Below, piece by piece: positions 24,350-32,074 of a DNA stretch of 39,699 nt. Made by a program: the position numbers and the translations under genes. This stretch comes from an uncultured Bacilli bacterium (GTDB lineage: Bacteria; Bacillota_I; Bacilli_A; RF39; UBA660). Location of the stretch: contig CAJOQL010000060.1 of assembly GCA_905236935.1 (NCBI GenBank), forward strand, positions 1 through 39,699. The letters are read 5' to 3'. The notes under the pieces were generated by a model, which saw only the letters and a list, made by a program, of their open reading frames with translations, had not been told where the DNA came from and searched no databases. Position 1 is the stretch's first letter. Each line of letters begins with the position of its first letter.

Positions 24350-25501
24350 ATGGAAAAATTAGAATTAAAAGTTGAAGAAAAAGTAGAAGAAGAAAAAGTA
24401 TCATCTTTAGTTAATGCTAAAGAGGTAACTGATGCTAAAATTGAAAAATCATTAAACTATGATGAATTATCAAATAATGAAAAGCAAGCAATAGATGAAT
24501 TTAATAGTAAAATTGACATTAATGATGCTGCTCAAATTTTACAATATGGAGTTGCAGCGCAAGAAAAAATATCAAAATTTTCTGATAGTATTTTAGAAGA
24601 TGTTAAAACTAAAAATACTGGAGAAGTTGGAGATTTACTTGCTAATTTAGTTAGTGAGATTAAATCTTTTGATAGAGATGTAAGCGGAAAAAGTAGTAAA
24701 AATATTTTTGCTAAACTTTTCAATAGTGCTAAAAAAGAATTTGACTTTCTAGTAGCAAGATATAGCAAAATAGAAAAAAATATTGATACTATTGAAGCAG
24801 GTCTAGAAAAAGATAAATTACAAATGCTTAAAGATATTACTATCTTTGATACTATGTATGAAAAGAATTTAGAATATTTTAAAGAAATATCCCTATATAT
24901 TATAGCTGGCGAAAGAAAACTAAAAGAATTAAGAGAAATTGAACTACCTAGATTAAAAGAAGAAGCTAAAAAGAGTGGAGATCAATTAGAAATTCAAAAA
25001 GTAAATGATTTAGAAAATATTATTAACAGATTTGAAAAGAAAATTTATGATTTAAAGACAACTAGAATTATCTCTATTCAAATGGCTCCACAAATTAGAC
25101 TTTTACAAAACAATGAATCAGAATTAGTTGAAAAAATTCAAAGTTCTATTACCAACACTATTCCTTTATGGAAAAATCAAATGGTACTTGCTCTTGGAAT
25201 TAATAATGCTAAAATGGCTTTAAAAGGACAACAAGCAGTATCTAAACTAACTAACGAAATGTTAATTAAAAATAGTGAAACTCTAAAACAAGGCTCAATT
25301 GATATTGCTAAAGAAAGTGAAAAAGCTATTGTAGATGTGGAAACTCTTCAAAAGACTAATCAAGATTTAATTGATACTATTGACTCTGTAATTAAGATTC
25401 ATGAAGAAGGTAGAATTAAACGTGCAGAAGCTGAAAAGACTTTAGAAGATTTAGAAAAAGAATTAAAGAATAAAATGTTAGAAATACATGTAGAAAAATA
25501 G
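24350..25501 (+). CDS. telA: TelA/KlaA-like toxic anion resistance protein
   Basis: A 383-residue soluble, almost entirely helical protein matching PF05816. Visible family segments are LFNSAKKEFDFLVARYSKIEKNIDTIEAGLEKDKLQMLKDI, FKEISLYIIAGERKL, RIISIQMAPQIRLLQNNESELVEKIQSSITNTIPLWKNQM and the coiled-coil C terminus. The first 40 residues are Glu/Lys-rich and low in complexity. The family was named from plasmid tellurite resistance, but its molecular role is unknown. AAAGGAG lies 9 bases before the ATG and 3 bases separate it from the previous stop. It is part of the VWA-XpaC-binding protein-TelA-AAA operon. Confidence 0.92.
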   Translation: MEKLELKVEEKVEEEKVSSLVNAKEVTDAKIEKSLNYDELSNNEKQAIDEFNSKIDINDAAQILQYGVAAQEKISKFSDSILEDVKTKNTGEVGDLLANLVSEIKSFDRDVSGKSSKNIFAKLFNSAKKEFDFLVARYSKIEKNIDTIEAGLEKDKLQMLKDITIFDTMYEKNLEYFKEISLYIIAGERKLKELREIELPRLKEEAKKSGDQLEIQKVNDLENIINRFEKKIYDLKTTRIISIQMAPQIRLLQNNESELVEKIQSSITNTIPLWKNQMVLALGINNAKMALKGQQAVSKLTNEMLIKNSETLKQGSIDIAKESEKAIVDVETLQKTNQDLIDTIDSVIKIHEEGRIKRAEAEKTLEDLEKELKNKMLEIHVEK

Positions 25502-25508
25502 TGGTTTT

Positions 25509-27095
25509 ATGAATACTAAAGATTATTTAAAAGATATTTATAAAGATTTCTTTGATCCAAAGTTAGTACCTAAAATAGAAGTAAAATTAGATGAAGAAGT
25601 AGGTCGAGAAGAAAAACTTGCTTCTTTATTTCTAGATATTGATAATTTATATATTACTGATGAATCTAAAAATCTTTTAAAAAAGATAATTGATTATATG
25701 AAAAGATATCATGATGGAGAAGAAAAAAATTATATTCCATTTAGAATATCTTTAAAGGTTAATAATAATGATTTAAGAGATAAGATAATAAAAGTGCTAT
25801 TAGATTTTGGCAGTTTATATAATTATATTAATAATAAATGGTATGAATTATCATTATATAAACTTGAAAAGAATACTAGTTTTAATGATTATGGACTTAT
25901 ATTTTTTCATAGTTTAAATGGTTTAGCCCTTCAAGAGCAAAAAAGAATTTATGAATTTATTTATGATTTAAAGGAATTTTTAAAAAATGATTATAAACAA
26001 ATTACAATAATAAGTGGTACTAAAACGGAAGTTGATAATTTCTTTTTGGGCAGAGAAGATTTAAAAAATGATTATTTTATTTTTAACATTGAAGGAGTTA
26101 ATCCTGATGTTCAAGATGTCTATAATAGTGTATTAGATAAAGTTAGTATAGATGATGATTTAAAGATTAAACTTCTTGATTATATTAGTGCTACTTATAA
26201 TAATGATGTTGATTTTGTAAGTTTTGAAAATAGCCTAATTAAATATATATCTTTTAATAAAGAAATACCGCTATTAAAAGAAGAAAAATCTATTGATGAG
26301 GTATTTAGTAGTCTTAATGAATTAGTTGGCTTAGAAAAGGTTAAAAAGGTTCTTTATGAACTTGTTGATGTTATTAAGTTAAAAGAAAAAGCTGGAGATG
26401 ATTTAAAAATCAAAGATATTAATCTTCATATGGTATTTTTAGGTAATCCAGGAACTGGTAAGACTACAATTGCTAGACTTATATCAGATATATTATATAA
26501 TTTGCATTATATAAAAGAAAACAAACTAATTGAAGTATCAGTTAAAGATTTAGTAGCTGAGTATGTTGGTCAAACTGCTCCAAAGACAAATGCTGTTATA
26601 GAAAAAGCAATGAATGGTGTATTATTTATTGATGAAGCATATTCCTTAGCAGTTACTAATGATAATGGGTATAATGATGAAGCTATTGCAACTTTAATTA
26701 AAGCAATGGAAGATTATCGTGATAAATTAGTAGTTATATTTGCAGGATATAATAAGGAAATGCAAGCATTTTTAAATAGTAATTCTGGTATAGCTTCTAG
26801 AATTGGATACACTTTGCACTTTGAAGATTATACAACAGATGAACTTATTGAAATCTTTATAGGTATGGCTACTAAGGCAGGATTTATAGTTAATAGTGAT
26901 GCAGTAGATTATTTAAGAGTAATAATTGATGAAAATCGTAATATGAAGAATTTTGGAAATGCTAGATTTATTCGTAATATTTATGAAAAAACAGTCATTA
27001 GACATGCATCAAATGTTAAAGATAAGAAACGAAAAAGCGTATTAAAAACTATAACTAAAGAAGATATTAATATTGATAATTTAATTTTAAAGTAA
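25509..27095 (+). CDS. CbxX/CfxQ-type AAA ATPase (SpoVK-like)
   Basis: A 528-residue cytoplasmic protein. The C-terminal half (about 265-525) is an AAA module of the CbxX/CfxQ/SpoVK type: LNELVGLEKVKKVLYELV, Walker A GNPGTGKTT, SVKDLVAEYVGQTAPKT (substrate-loop region typical of the family), Walker B GVLFIDEAYSLA, sensor FAGYNKEMQAFLNSNSGIASRI and the arginine-finger/sensor-2 part FGNARFIRNIYE. The N-terminal half (1-260) is unlike the usual N domain; it may be a degenerate second AAA domain (LDFGSLYNYINN, FHSLNGLALQEQKRIYEFI, ITIISGT), which is speculative. It begins 7 bases after telA with a weak ribosome-binding site and ends the operon. Confidence 0.88.
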   Translation: MNTKDYLKDIYKDFFDPKLVPKIEVKLDEEVGREEKLASLFLDIDNLYITDESKNLLKKIIDYMKRYHDGEEKNYIPFRISLKVNNNDLRDKIIKVLLDFGSLYNYINNKWYELSLYKLEKNTSFNDYGLIFFHSLNGLALQEQKRIYEFIYDLKEFLKNDYKQITIISGTKTEVDNFFLGREDLKNDYFIFNIEGVNPDVQDVYNSVLDKVSIDDDLKIKLLDYISATYNNDVDFVSFENSLIKYISFNKEIPLLKEEKSIDEVFSSLNELVGLEKVKKVLYELVDVIKLKEKAGDDLKIKDINLHMVFLGNPGTGKTTIARLISDILYNLHYIKENKLIEVSVKDLVAEYVGQTAPKTNAVIEKAMNGVLFIDEAYSLAVTNDNGYNDEAIATLIKAMEDYRDKLVVIFAGYNKEMQAFLNSNSGIASRIGYTLHFEDYTTDELIEIFIGMATKAGFIVNSDAVDYLRVIIDENRNMKNFGNARFIRNIYEKTVIRHASNVKDKKRKSVLKTITKEDINIDNLILK

Positions 27096-27114
27096 GCACA
27101 AAAATGTGCTTTTT
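27095..27114 (+). terminator. Terminator of the VWA-TelA-AAA operon
   Basis: Stem AGCACA/TGTGCT (27095-27100 with 27105-27110), AAAA loop, then Ts. The same GCACA...TGTGC stem type recurs at 28591 and 30290. Confidence 0.8.
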
Positions 27115-27140
27115 GTATGTGCAAATTTAAGTATAAATAA

Positions 27141-27587
27141 CCTATTTTTAGTACTATATGGTTAGATGAAAAAGAAAAAAGAGAAAAAGAATTAGCTAAA
27201 AAAGAAGAAGAAACATCTAGATTATTAAATGATGCTAAAGACAATGAAAAATACCTAAAAGATTTAGAAAAACAAATTAAAGATATGCCTAATACTTTAG
27301 AAAAGGAATATTTACGTGGTAAAGAAGAAGCTACTAAAGAATTAAATAAAGATTATAAATATGAAACAGAACTTTTAAAGAAAGACTTTAATAGTACGAT
27401 AGATAGACAAAAGGATAGAATCGCTTCTTTAGAAGATGAAGTTAAAAAGTTATATTGATATGAATAATTCACTTCAAGAAAAATTAGATAAAGCCTACTC
27501 TAAAATTAAAGATATGGCCACTCGAACAGAGAAGCAAATGGTGGAGTTAAAATTTTAGGAAGTAATACTTCTTCAGAAAATAAATAG
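27141..27587 (+). pseudogene. Broken coiled-coil protein gene
   Basis: The first frame (27141 to about 27458) encodes a Lys/Glu-rich coiled coil (KEKREKELAKKEEETSRLL, later DRIASLEDEVKKLY) but has no start codon after the preceding stop. The reading continues in another frame as YIDMNNSLQEKLDKAYSKIKD and then in a third as NREANGGVKILGSNTSSENK before the stop at 27585-27587. At least two frameshifts and a lost 5' end make it a pseudogene. The original function is not recognisable. Confidence 0.7.
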
Positions 27588-27820
27588 TAAGCTTTGGTAA
27601 TAATAAATTTTTATGCTTTAAACGAGCTTTAAGATTGAATTAATTGAACCTGATTAATCAATAAGATTTAAAAAAATAGGTAATAGTTACTTATAGTAAT
27701 ACATTGTTTTTTGAATTCACTACTAAGTTTGTATTATTCTTGTAAAATTATTGTTTAATTTAATTAAAATTATTTATTATTTTAAAATTTTATGTTAGAT
27801 TGACTATAAGGAGATGTTTT

Positions 27821-28570
27821 ATGAAATACGAAATTAAAGGTGGAAGTTTTCCAATTGTTGAATGTACTTTAAATAGCGGGGAAGCAATGATCACTCAAAG
27901 TGGTTCTATGTGTTGGATGGATTCTAGCATTACAATGGATACTTCATCAAATGGTGGGTTAGGTAAAATTGTTGGAAGATTATTTACAAGAGAAAATTTA
28001 TTTCAAAATATTTATACCGCAAATAAGGATGGCGCAAAAATTGTTTTTGGGACTTGTGTTCCTGGGTCAATTATGGCTGTTGATTTACATGATGGGCAAA
28101 GTATTGTTTGCCAAAAATCAGCTTTTTTAGCTTCATATGGAAATATAGAATTATCTACTTTTTTCAATAAAAAAATTGGCGTTGGTATTTTTGGCGGTGA
28201 AGGCTTCATTATGCAAAAAATAACAGGAGAGGGTGTTGTTTTCTTAGAGGTTGATGGTTCTAGTGTTGAATTTGACTTAAAAGAAGGAGAACAAAAGATT
28301 TTAAGCACAGGATATCTTGTATCAATGGATGAAACATGTAAAATAGATGTTCAAACAATTAAGGGAGTAAAGAATATATTCTTGGGTGGTGAAGGCTTAT
28401 TTAATACAGTTATTACCGGCCCTGGAAAGGTTATAGTACAAACTATGCCACTAGTTAGACTTGCAAATAGTATTCTTCCATATTTACCAACGCCAAGTAA
28501 TTCTTCAAATAGTGGTAGTGATGCTGTAGATGCTGCTACTTCAATATTTAAAATGTTTAATAAAAAATAA
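27821..28570 (+). CDS. AIM24/TIGR00266 family protein
   Basis: A 249-residue soluble protein of the AIM24 family (beta-rich double-stranded helix fold). It starts MKYEIKGGSFPIVECTLNSG and has QSGSMCWMD, NIYTANKDGAKIVFG, PGSIMAVDL, LSTFFNKKIGVGIFGGEGFIMQKITG, GVVFLEVDG and LGGEGLFNTVITGPGKVIVQTMP, which are typical. The C-terminal 30 residues are Ser/Asn-rich. A TTG at 27800 is rejected in favour of the ATG at 27821, which has AAGGAGA 6 bases upstream. The 230 bases upstream contain no gene. It is a separate transcription unit from the TelA operon. No molecular function is established for the bacterial family. Confidence 0.9.
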   Translation: MKYEIKGGSFPIVECTLNSGEAMITQSGSMCWMDSSITMDTSSNGGLGKIVGRLFTRENLFQNIYTANKDGAKIVFGTCVPGSIMAVDLHDGQSIVCQKSAFLASYGNIELSTFFNKKIGVGIFGGEGFIMQKITGEGVVFLEVDGSSVEFDLKEGEQKILSTGYLVSMDETCKIDVQTIKGVKNIFLGGEGLFNTVITGPGKVIVQTMPLVRLANSILPYLPTPSNSSNSGSDAVDAATSIFKMFNKK

Positions 28571-28590
28571 TAATTTATGAGAATGATAAT

Positions 28591-28611
28591 AGCACGTATT
28601 TGTGCTTTTTT
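28591..28611 (+). terminator. Terminator after the AIM24 gene
   Basis: AGCAC/GTGCT stem with a 6-base loop and a run of six Ts. It is also the first part of an 83-bp direct repeat. Confidence 0.75.
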
Positions 28612-28673
28612 CATACACTAAAATAGGTGATTTATATGGCATTAAAAGGTGTTGTGATTGATGCTGGACATGG
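28591..28673 (+). repeat. 83-bp direct repeat, copy 1
   Basis: Aligns without gaps to 30290-30372 (offset 1699) with six mismatches, all in the first 32 bases. The last 51 bases, which include the ribosome-binding site and the first 12 codons of the amidase, are identical. Confidence 0.9.
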
Positions 28674-28734
28674 GGCTCTGAATAATCCAAAAATATGATG
28701 AATGACTGCAAATGCTGATAAATACTTAACTTAA
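28636..28734 (+). pseudogene. Truncated amidase gene copy
   Basis: Starts exactly like the intact amidase at 30335 (MALKGVVIDAGHG), then diverges (ALNNPKI) and meets two TGA stops at 28696-28701. In the same frame NADKYLT follows, resembling the NADxYLSIH motif of such amidases. It appears to be an internally deleted amidase. Confidence 0.75.
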
Positions 28735-28759
28735 GGTACTTAGTTTTGAAGTATTTTTT
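28733..28759 (+). terminator. Possible terminator after the truncated amidase
   Basis: GGTACTT/AAGTATT stem with two G-U pairs, 7-base loop, followed by Ts. Confidence 0.45.
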
Positions 28760-28844
28760 AATGACTAAATAATTGATTAATGATTTAAATAAGAGTATTA
28801 TAAAATATAAATACTTATTAAATTATTTTAAAGGCGGTGCGGTA

Positions 28845-29870
28845 ATGAATGATAAGTTAATTGGAAATGAAAAAAACATTTTATTTTATAATGATGAAGA
28901 AGGAAATACTCAAATTGAAGTATTACTTGAAAATGAAGATGTCTGGTTAACTCAAAATGCTTTGGCTAAATTATTTGATACAACAAGAAATAATATTACT
29001 CTTCATATTGCTAATATTTACAAAGAACAAGAACTAGATGAAAATTCAACTAGTAAGGATTCCTTACTAGTTCAAGCTGAAGGTAATAGAAGCGTTAAAA
29101 GAAATGTAAAAATATATAATCTTGATATGATTATTTCTATAGGCTTTAGAGTTAATTCTAAGAAGGCTATTAAGTTTAGATCTTGGGCAAATAAAATAAT
29201 TAAAGATTATATGGTTCAAGGCTTTGCTTTAAATGATAAAAGATTTATGAAAGCTAGAAAAACTGATCAAGAATACTTTAATAGATTACTTGAAAGAATT
29301 AAATTAATTCGTACTAGTGAAAGAATGTTTTATCAAAAAATTACGGATATTTTTGCTGAGTGCTCAATTGATTATGATAAAAATAGTGATACTGCAATAG
29401 CTTTCTATAAAACTATTCAAAATAAATTTCATTATGCTATTACTGGCCAAACTGCAGCAGAAATAGTTTACAATAGAGTTGATTCTAAAAAAGATAATAT
29501 GGGTCTTACTACTTGGGAAAAATCACCAGATGGTAAAATATTAAAATCAGATGTAATTATTGCTAAAAATTATTTAAATGAAAAAGAAATAAAAAATTTA
29601 AATAATTTAGTTAATTTGTTTTTAGATATTGCCGAAAATAATGCTGAAAGAAATATTTCTATGTATATGGATGATTGGAAAAATGAAGTTGAGAATGCTT
29701 TAAAATTATTTCATTACGATATTTTAGTAGGTAAAGGAAAAATATCACATAAAACTGCTCAAGATAAAGCTTTAACTGAATATGAAAAATACAAAGTTAT
29801 TCAAGATAGAAATTATGTATCAGATTTTGATAAATTATTAAGTGAAACTAAACAAATAGATAATAAATAA
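28845..29870 (+). CDS. Virulence RhuM family protein
   Basis: A 341-residue soluble protein of the RhuM family (PF13310). Features are the opening NILFYNDEEGNTQIEVLLENEDVWLTQNALAKLFDT (shown in part: VWLTQNALAKLFDT), RNNITLHIANIYKE, KRNVKIYNLDMIISIGFRVNS, FRSWANKIIKDYMVQGFALND and a long C-terminal helical part ending in KYKVIQDRNYVSDFD. The N-terminal part resembles phage Bro/KilA-type DNA-binding modules. An in-frame TTG (28773) is rejected because AAGGCGGTG lies 5 bases before the ATG at 28845. It sits between two direct repeats with a broken partner gene, suggesting an acquired cassette. The molecular function of the family is unknown. Confidence 0.9.
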   Translation: MNDKLIGNEKNILFYNDEEGNTQIEVLLENEDVWLTQNALAKLFDTTRNNITLHIANIYKEQELDENSTSKDSLLVQAEGNRSVKRNVKIYNLDMIISIGFRVNSKKAIKFRSWANKIIKDYMVQGFALNDKRFMKARKTDQEYFNRLLERIKLIRTSERMFYQKITDIFAECSIDYDKNSDTAIAFYKTIQNKFHYAITGQTAAEIVYNRVDSKKDNMGLTTWEKSPDGKILKSDVIIAKNYLNEKEIKNLNNLVNLFLDIAENNAERNISMYMDDWKNEVENALKLFHYDILVGKGKISHKTAQDKALTEYEKYKVIQDRNYVSDFDKLLSETKQIDNK

Positions 29871-29886
29871 TAGAGGATATTAAAAC

Positions 29887-30281
29887 ATGAAAGCAGAAGA
29901 GTTATTTACTTTTATACCTAGAATAATTGAAAATATGGAAAAAATTAGAATTAAAATTTATGATCTTCACTATGAAAGAAGCGAAGATGGCAAATCATTT
30001 TAGCAATTAAAGTTAAAAATCAAAGTGATAATAATCCTAATAATTATGTTTTTTATACTTGTGAGATAATTAAAGAGTATGAGTTAAACAATATTAAATA
30101 TAAGGCAGATAAATCTATTAATAGGTAAGCTCAATTAATAATTAATAGTGACTTTACACCAGAAATTATTTCTTTCTTTGAAACTCTAGAGAATAGTATT
30201 GATTATCATAGCGCTTTATCATTTATATCAAATGGCAATTTGTCTTTGAAAAAAACATTTTTTGGTAAATTTAAAAATTAA
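29887..30281 (+). pseudogene. Broken small gene downstream of rhuM
   Basis: Starts with a good reading frame (MKAEELFTFIPRIIENMEK), stops at 30001, and continues in another frame (LAIKVKNQSDNN, CEIIKEYELNNIKYKAD, an in-frame TAA at 30126, then FTPEIISFFETLENSIDYHSA) to 30281. One missing T at 29998-30001 explains the frameshift. It follows rhuM by 16 bases and was probably its co-transcribed partner. The family is not recognised. Confidence 0.65.
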
Positions 30282-30289
30282 TTTCTATA

Positions 30290-30310
30290 AGCACAATTTT
30301 GTGCTTTTTT
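30290..30310 (+). terminator. Terminator upstream of the amidase-LysM gene
   Basis: AGCACAA/TTGTGCT stem (30290-30296 with 30299-30305) and six Ts. It belongs to copy 2 of the 83-bp repeat. Confidence 0.7.
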
Positions 30311-30372
30311 CATACGATAATATAGGTGATTTATATGGCATTAAAAGGTGTTGTGATTGATGCTGGACATGG
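30290..30372 (+). repeat. 83-bp direct repeat, copy 2
   Basis: Counterpart of 28591-28673. It carries the terminator, ribosome-binding site and first codons of the intact amidase gene. Confidence 0.9.
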
Positions 30373-31543
30373 TGGTGTAGATAGTGGTGCGGTAGGAAAT
30401 GGAATAATTGAGAAAAATCTTACTTTAGAAATAAGTAATTACATGTATGATAGATTTAGGGAATTAGGAATTCCAGTCAAAATGACTAGAACTAGTGATA
30501 TAACATTAGATCCAAGCGTAAGGCCACAAAGAGTATTAGAGCAATTTGGCAATGGAAAAGATGTAGTAGTAATATCTAATCATATAAATGCAGGTGGTGG
30601 AGAAGGTGCTGAAGTAATATATTCATTACGTAATAATAGCACTCTAGCTTCTAAGATATTTGAAGAATTAAAAAAAGAAGGTCAAATTGGAAGAAAGTAT
30701 TACCAAAGAAGGCTCCCTAGTGATTCATCTAAAGATTATTACTATATAATAAGAAATACACCTAATAATGAAACATTAATTGTTGAATATGGCTTTTTAG
30801 ATAATGTAAGAGATGCAGCTAAGTTGAAAGCAAATTATAAAGATTATGCTGAAGCTGTTATTAGGGCGGTTGCACAATATGGTGGTTATAATTATAAACC
30901 TATAGCTGGAAGTGGCTACTATACAGTAAAACCTGGTGATACTTTATGGAACATTGCTAAAAATTATGGGCTAACAGTTGAAGAATTAAAATCTCTTAAT
31001 AACTTAAATTCAAATGCACTAAGCGTAGGCTCTACTTTACTTGTAAAAAATGATAATAGTATTCCAGAACAAAATGGAGAACTAGAAGGCTATGAATATT
31101 ACACTGTACAAAGAGGAGATACATTGTATTCAATTGCTAAAAAGTTTGATTTAACAGTAGATGAACTTAAAAATTATAATAATTTAAATACTAACACGCT
31201 AAGTATTGGCCAAAAATTAATAATAAGTGAAAAAACTACTGGCAACATATACAAAGTTCAAAGAGGAGATACATTATATTCGATAGCCAAAAAATTTAAT
31301 ATATCAATAGATGAACTAAGAAATGCTAATAATCTAGGTAATAATACTCTATCCATTGGTCAAACTTTGATAATCCCAAATAGTAATATTAATCCTAATC
31401 CCCAAATATATGAAGTAAAAAAAGGAGATACATTATATAACATAGCAAGTACTTTTAATACAACCGTATCGGCACTCAAATCTCTAAATAATTTAAATAG
31501 TAATATTTTATCAGTTGGTCAAAAATTAACAATTCCAAATTAA
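30335..31543 (+). CDS. N-acetylmuramoyl-L-alanine amidase with four LysM domains
   Basis: A 402-residue peptidoglycan hydrolase. Residues 1-185 are an Amidase_3 domain with zinc/catalytic residues visible: His12 in DAGHGG, Glu26 in GIIEKN, the His of SNHINAG and the Glu of LIVEYGFLDN. Four LysM peptidoglycan-binding repeats follow, each starting with a YxVxxGDTLxxIA pattern (about 190, 252, 304 and 357) and ending in an SVGQ/SIGQ-LxIP strand. The ATG at 30335 is chosen (AGGTGAT 4 bases upstream) over a GTG inside that site. The protein starts straight at the catalytic domain with no signal peptide, so secretion would need holin-like or other release. That suggests a phage-type or lysis-type origin. 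Confidence 0.95.
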   Translation: MALKGVVIDAGHGGVDSGAVGNGIIEKNLTLEISNYMYDRFRELGIPVKMTRTSDITLDPSVRPQRVLEQFGNGKDVVVISNHINAGGGEGAEVIYSLRNNSTLASKIFEELKKEGQIGRKYYQRRLPSDSSKDYYYIIRNTPNNETLIVEYGFLDNVRDAAKLKANYKDYAEAVIRAVAQYGGYNYKPIAGSGYYTVKPGDTLWNIAKNYGLTVEELKSLNNLNSNALSVGSTLLVKNDNSIPEQNGELEGYEYYTVQRGDTLYSIAKKFDLTVDELKNYNNLNTNTLSIGQKLIISEKTTGNIYKVQRGDTLYSIAKKFNISIDELRNANNLGNNTLSIGQTLIIPNSNINPNPQIYEVKKGDTLYNIASTFNTTVSALKSLNNLNSNILSVGQKLTIPN

Positions 31544-31602
31544 AACATTGGACAATAATTTACACTTTAATATTAAAATAATAATTATCAATCTTAATTT
31601 CA

Positions 31603-31611
31603 TGATAAAAT
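31603..31611 (+). promoter_or_regulatory. Extended -10 promoter of the small membrane protein gene
   Basis: TGATAAAAT, 22 bases before the ATG at 31634. Confidence 0.45.
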
Positions 31612-31633
31612 AAAAATGAAAGGAAGAATAATT

Positions 31634-32050
31634 ATGAGTTATTATGATAGTAGTTATTTTAATAATCCAACAGTTACTACAGTTACCTCTAATATTAGTG
31701 GACAATTAATTTGGATAATAATAGCATCAGTACTTGCACTTGTTGGTGGAATAACATTATACTTTACAATTTTTAATAAAAAGAATGAAGAAAAGTACAA
31801 AGGATTTATGTCTATAATTTATAACCTAGTACATTTTAAATATTTTGTTATTGAAGATATATTTAGAATTATGTATATAATATCTGTATTATTTGTAACT
31901 TTGTATTCATTTAGTTTCATAGGAAAATGGCAATTTTTATTAATCCTTGTCGGAGGAAACATAATTATTAGAATTATTTATGAATTTGTAATGTTATTCA
32001 TAGAATTATGTCATAATGTAAGAAACATAAGTAGCAAAACAAAAAAGTAA
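31634..32050 (+). CDS. Small membrane protein, 138 residues, unknown function
   Basis: I do not recognise this protein. It begins MSYYDSSYFNNPTVTTV, a short polar Thr/Ser/Asn-rich head, followed by a membrane segment (about residues 25-45), a Lys-rich cytoplasmic loop and two or three further hydrophobic stretches (YIISVLFVTLYSFSFIG, FLLILVGGNIIIRIIYEFVMLFI). It ends in a basic tail. The ATG at 31634 is preferred over 31616 because AAAGGAAG lies between them as the ribosome-binding site. It stands alone, converging on the LCP gene and sharing a bidirectional terminator with it. Confidence 0.75.
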   Translation: MSYYDSSYFNNPTVTTVTSNISGQLIWIIIASVLALVGGITLYFTIFNKKNEEKYKGFMSIIYNLVHFKYFVIEDIFRIMYIISVLFVTLYSFSFIGKWQFLLILVGGNIIIRIIYEFVMLFIELCHNVRNISSKTKK

Positions 32051-32074
32051 GATTTTAAAATAGTCTTACTTTTT
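32042..32074. terminator. Bidirectional terminator between convergent genes
   Basis: Perfect 11-bp stem AAAAAGTAAGA/TCTTACTTTTT (32042-32052 with 32064-32074) between the small membrane protein gene and the LCP gene. Confidence 0.85.

Noticed and set aside
28696..28701. Two consecutive TGA codons that might mean TGA is read as Trp
   Set aside because: Genuine genes here end in TGA (17926-17928) and use TGG for Trp. These TGAs sit in a decayed amidase copy.
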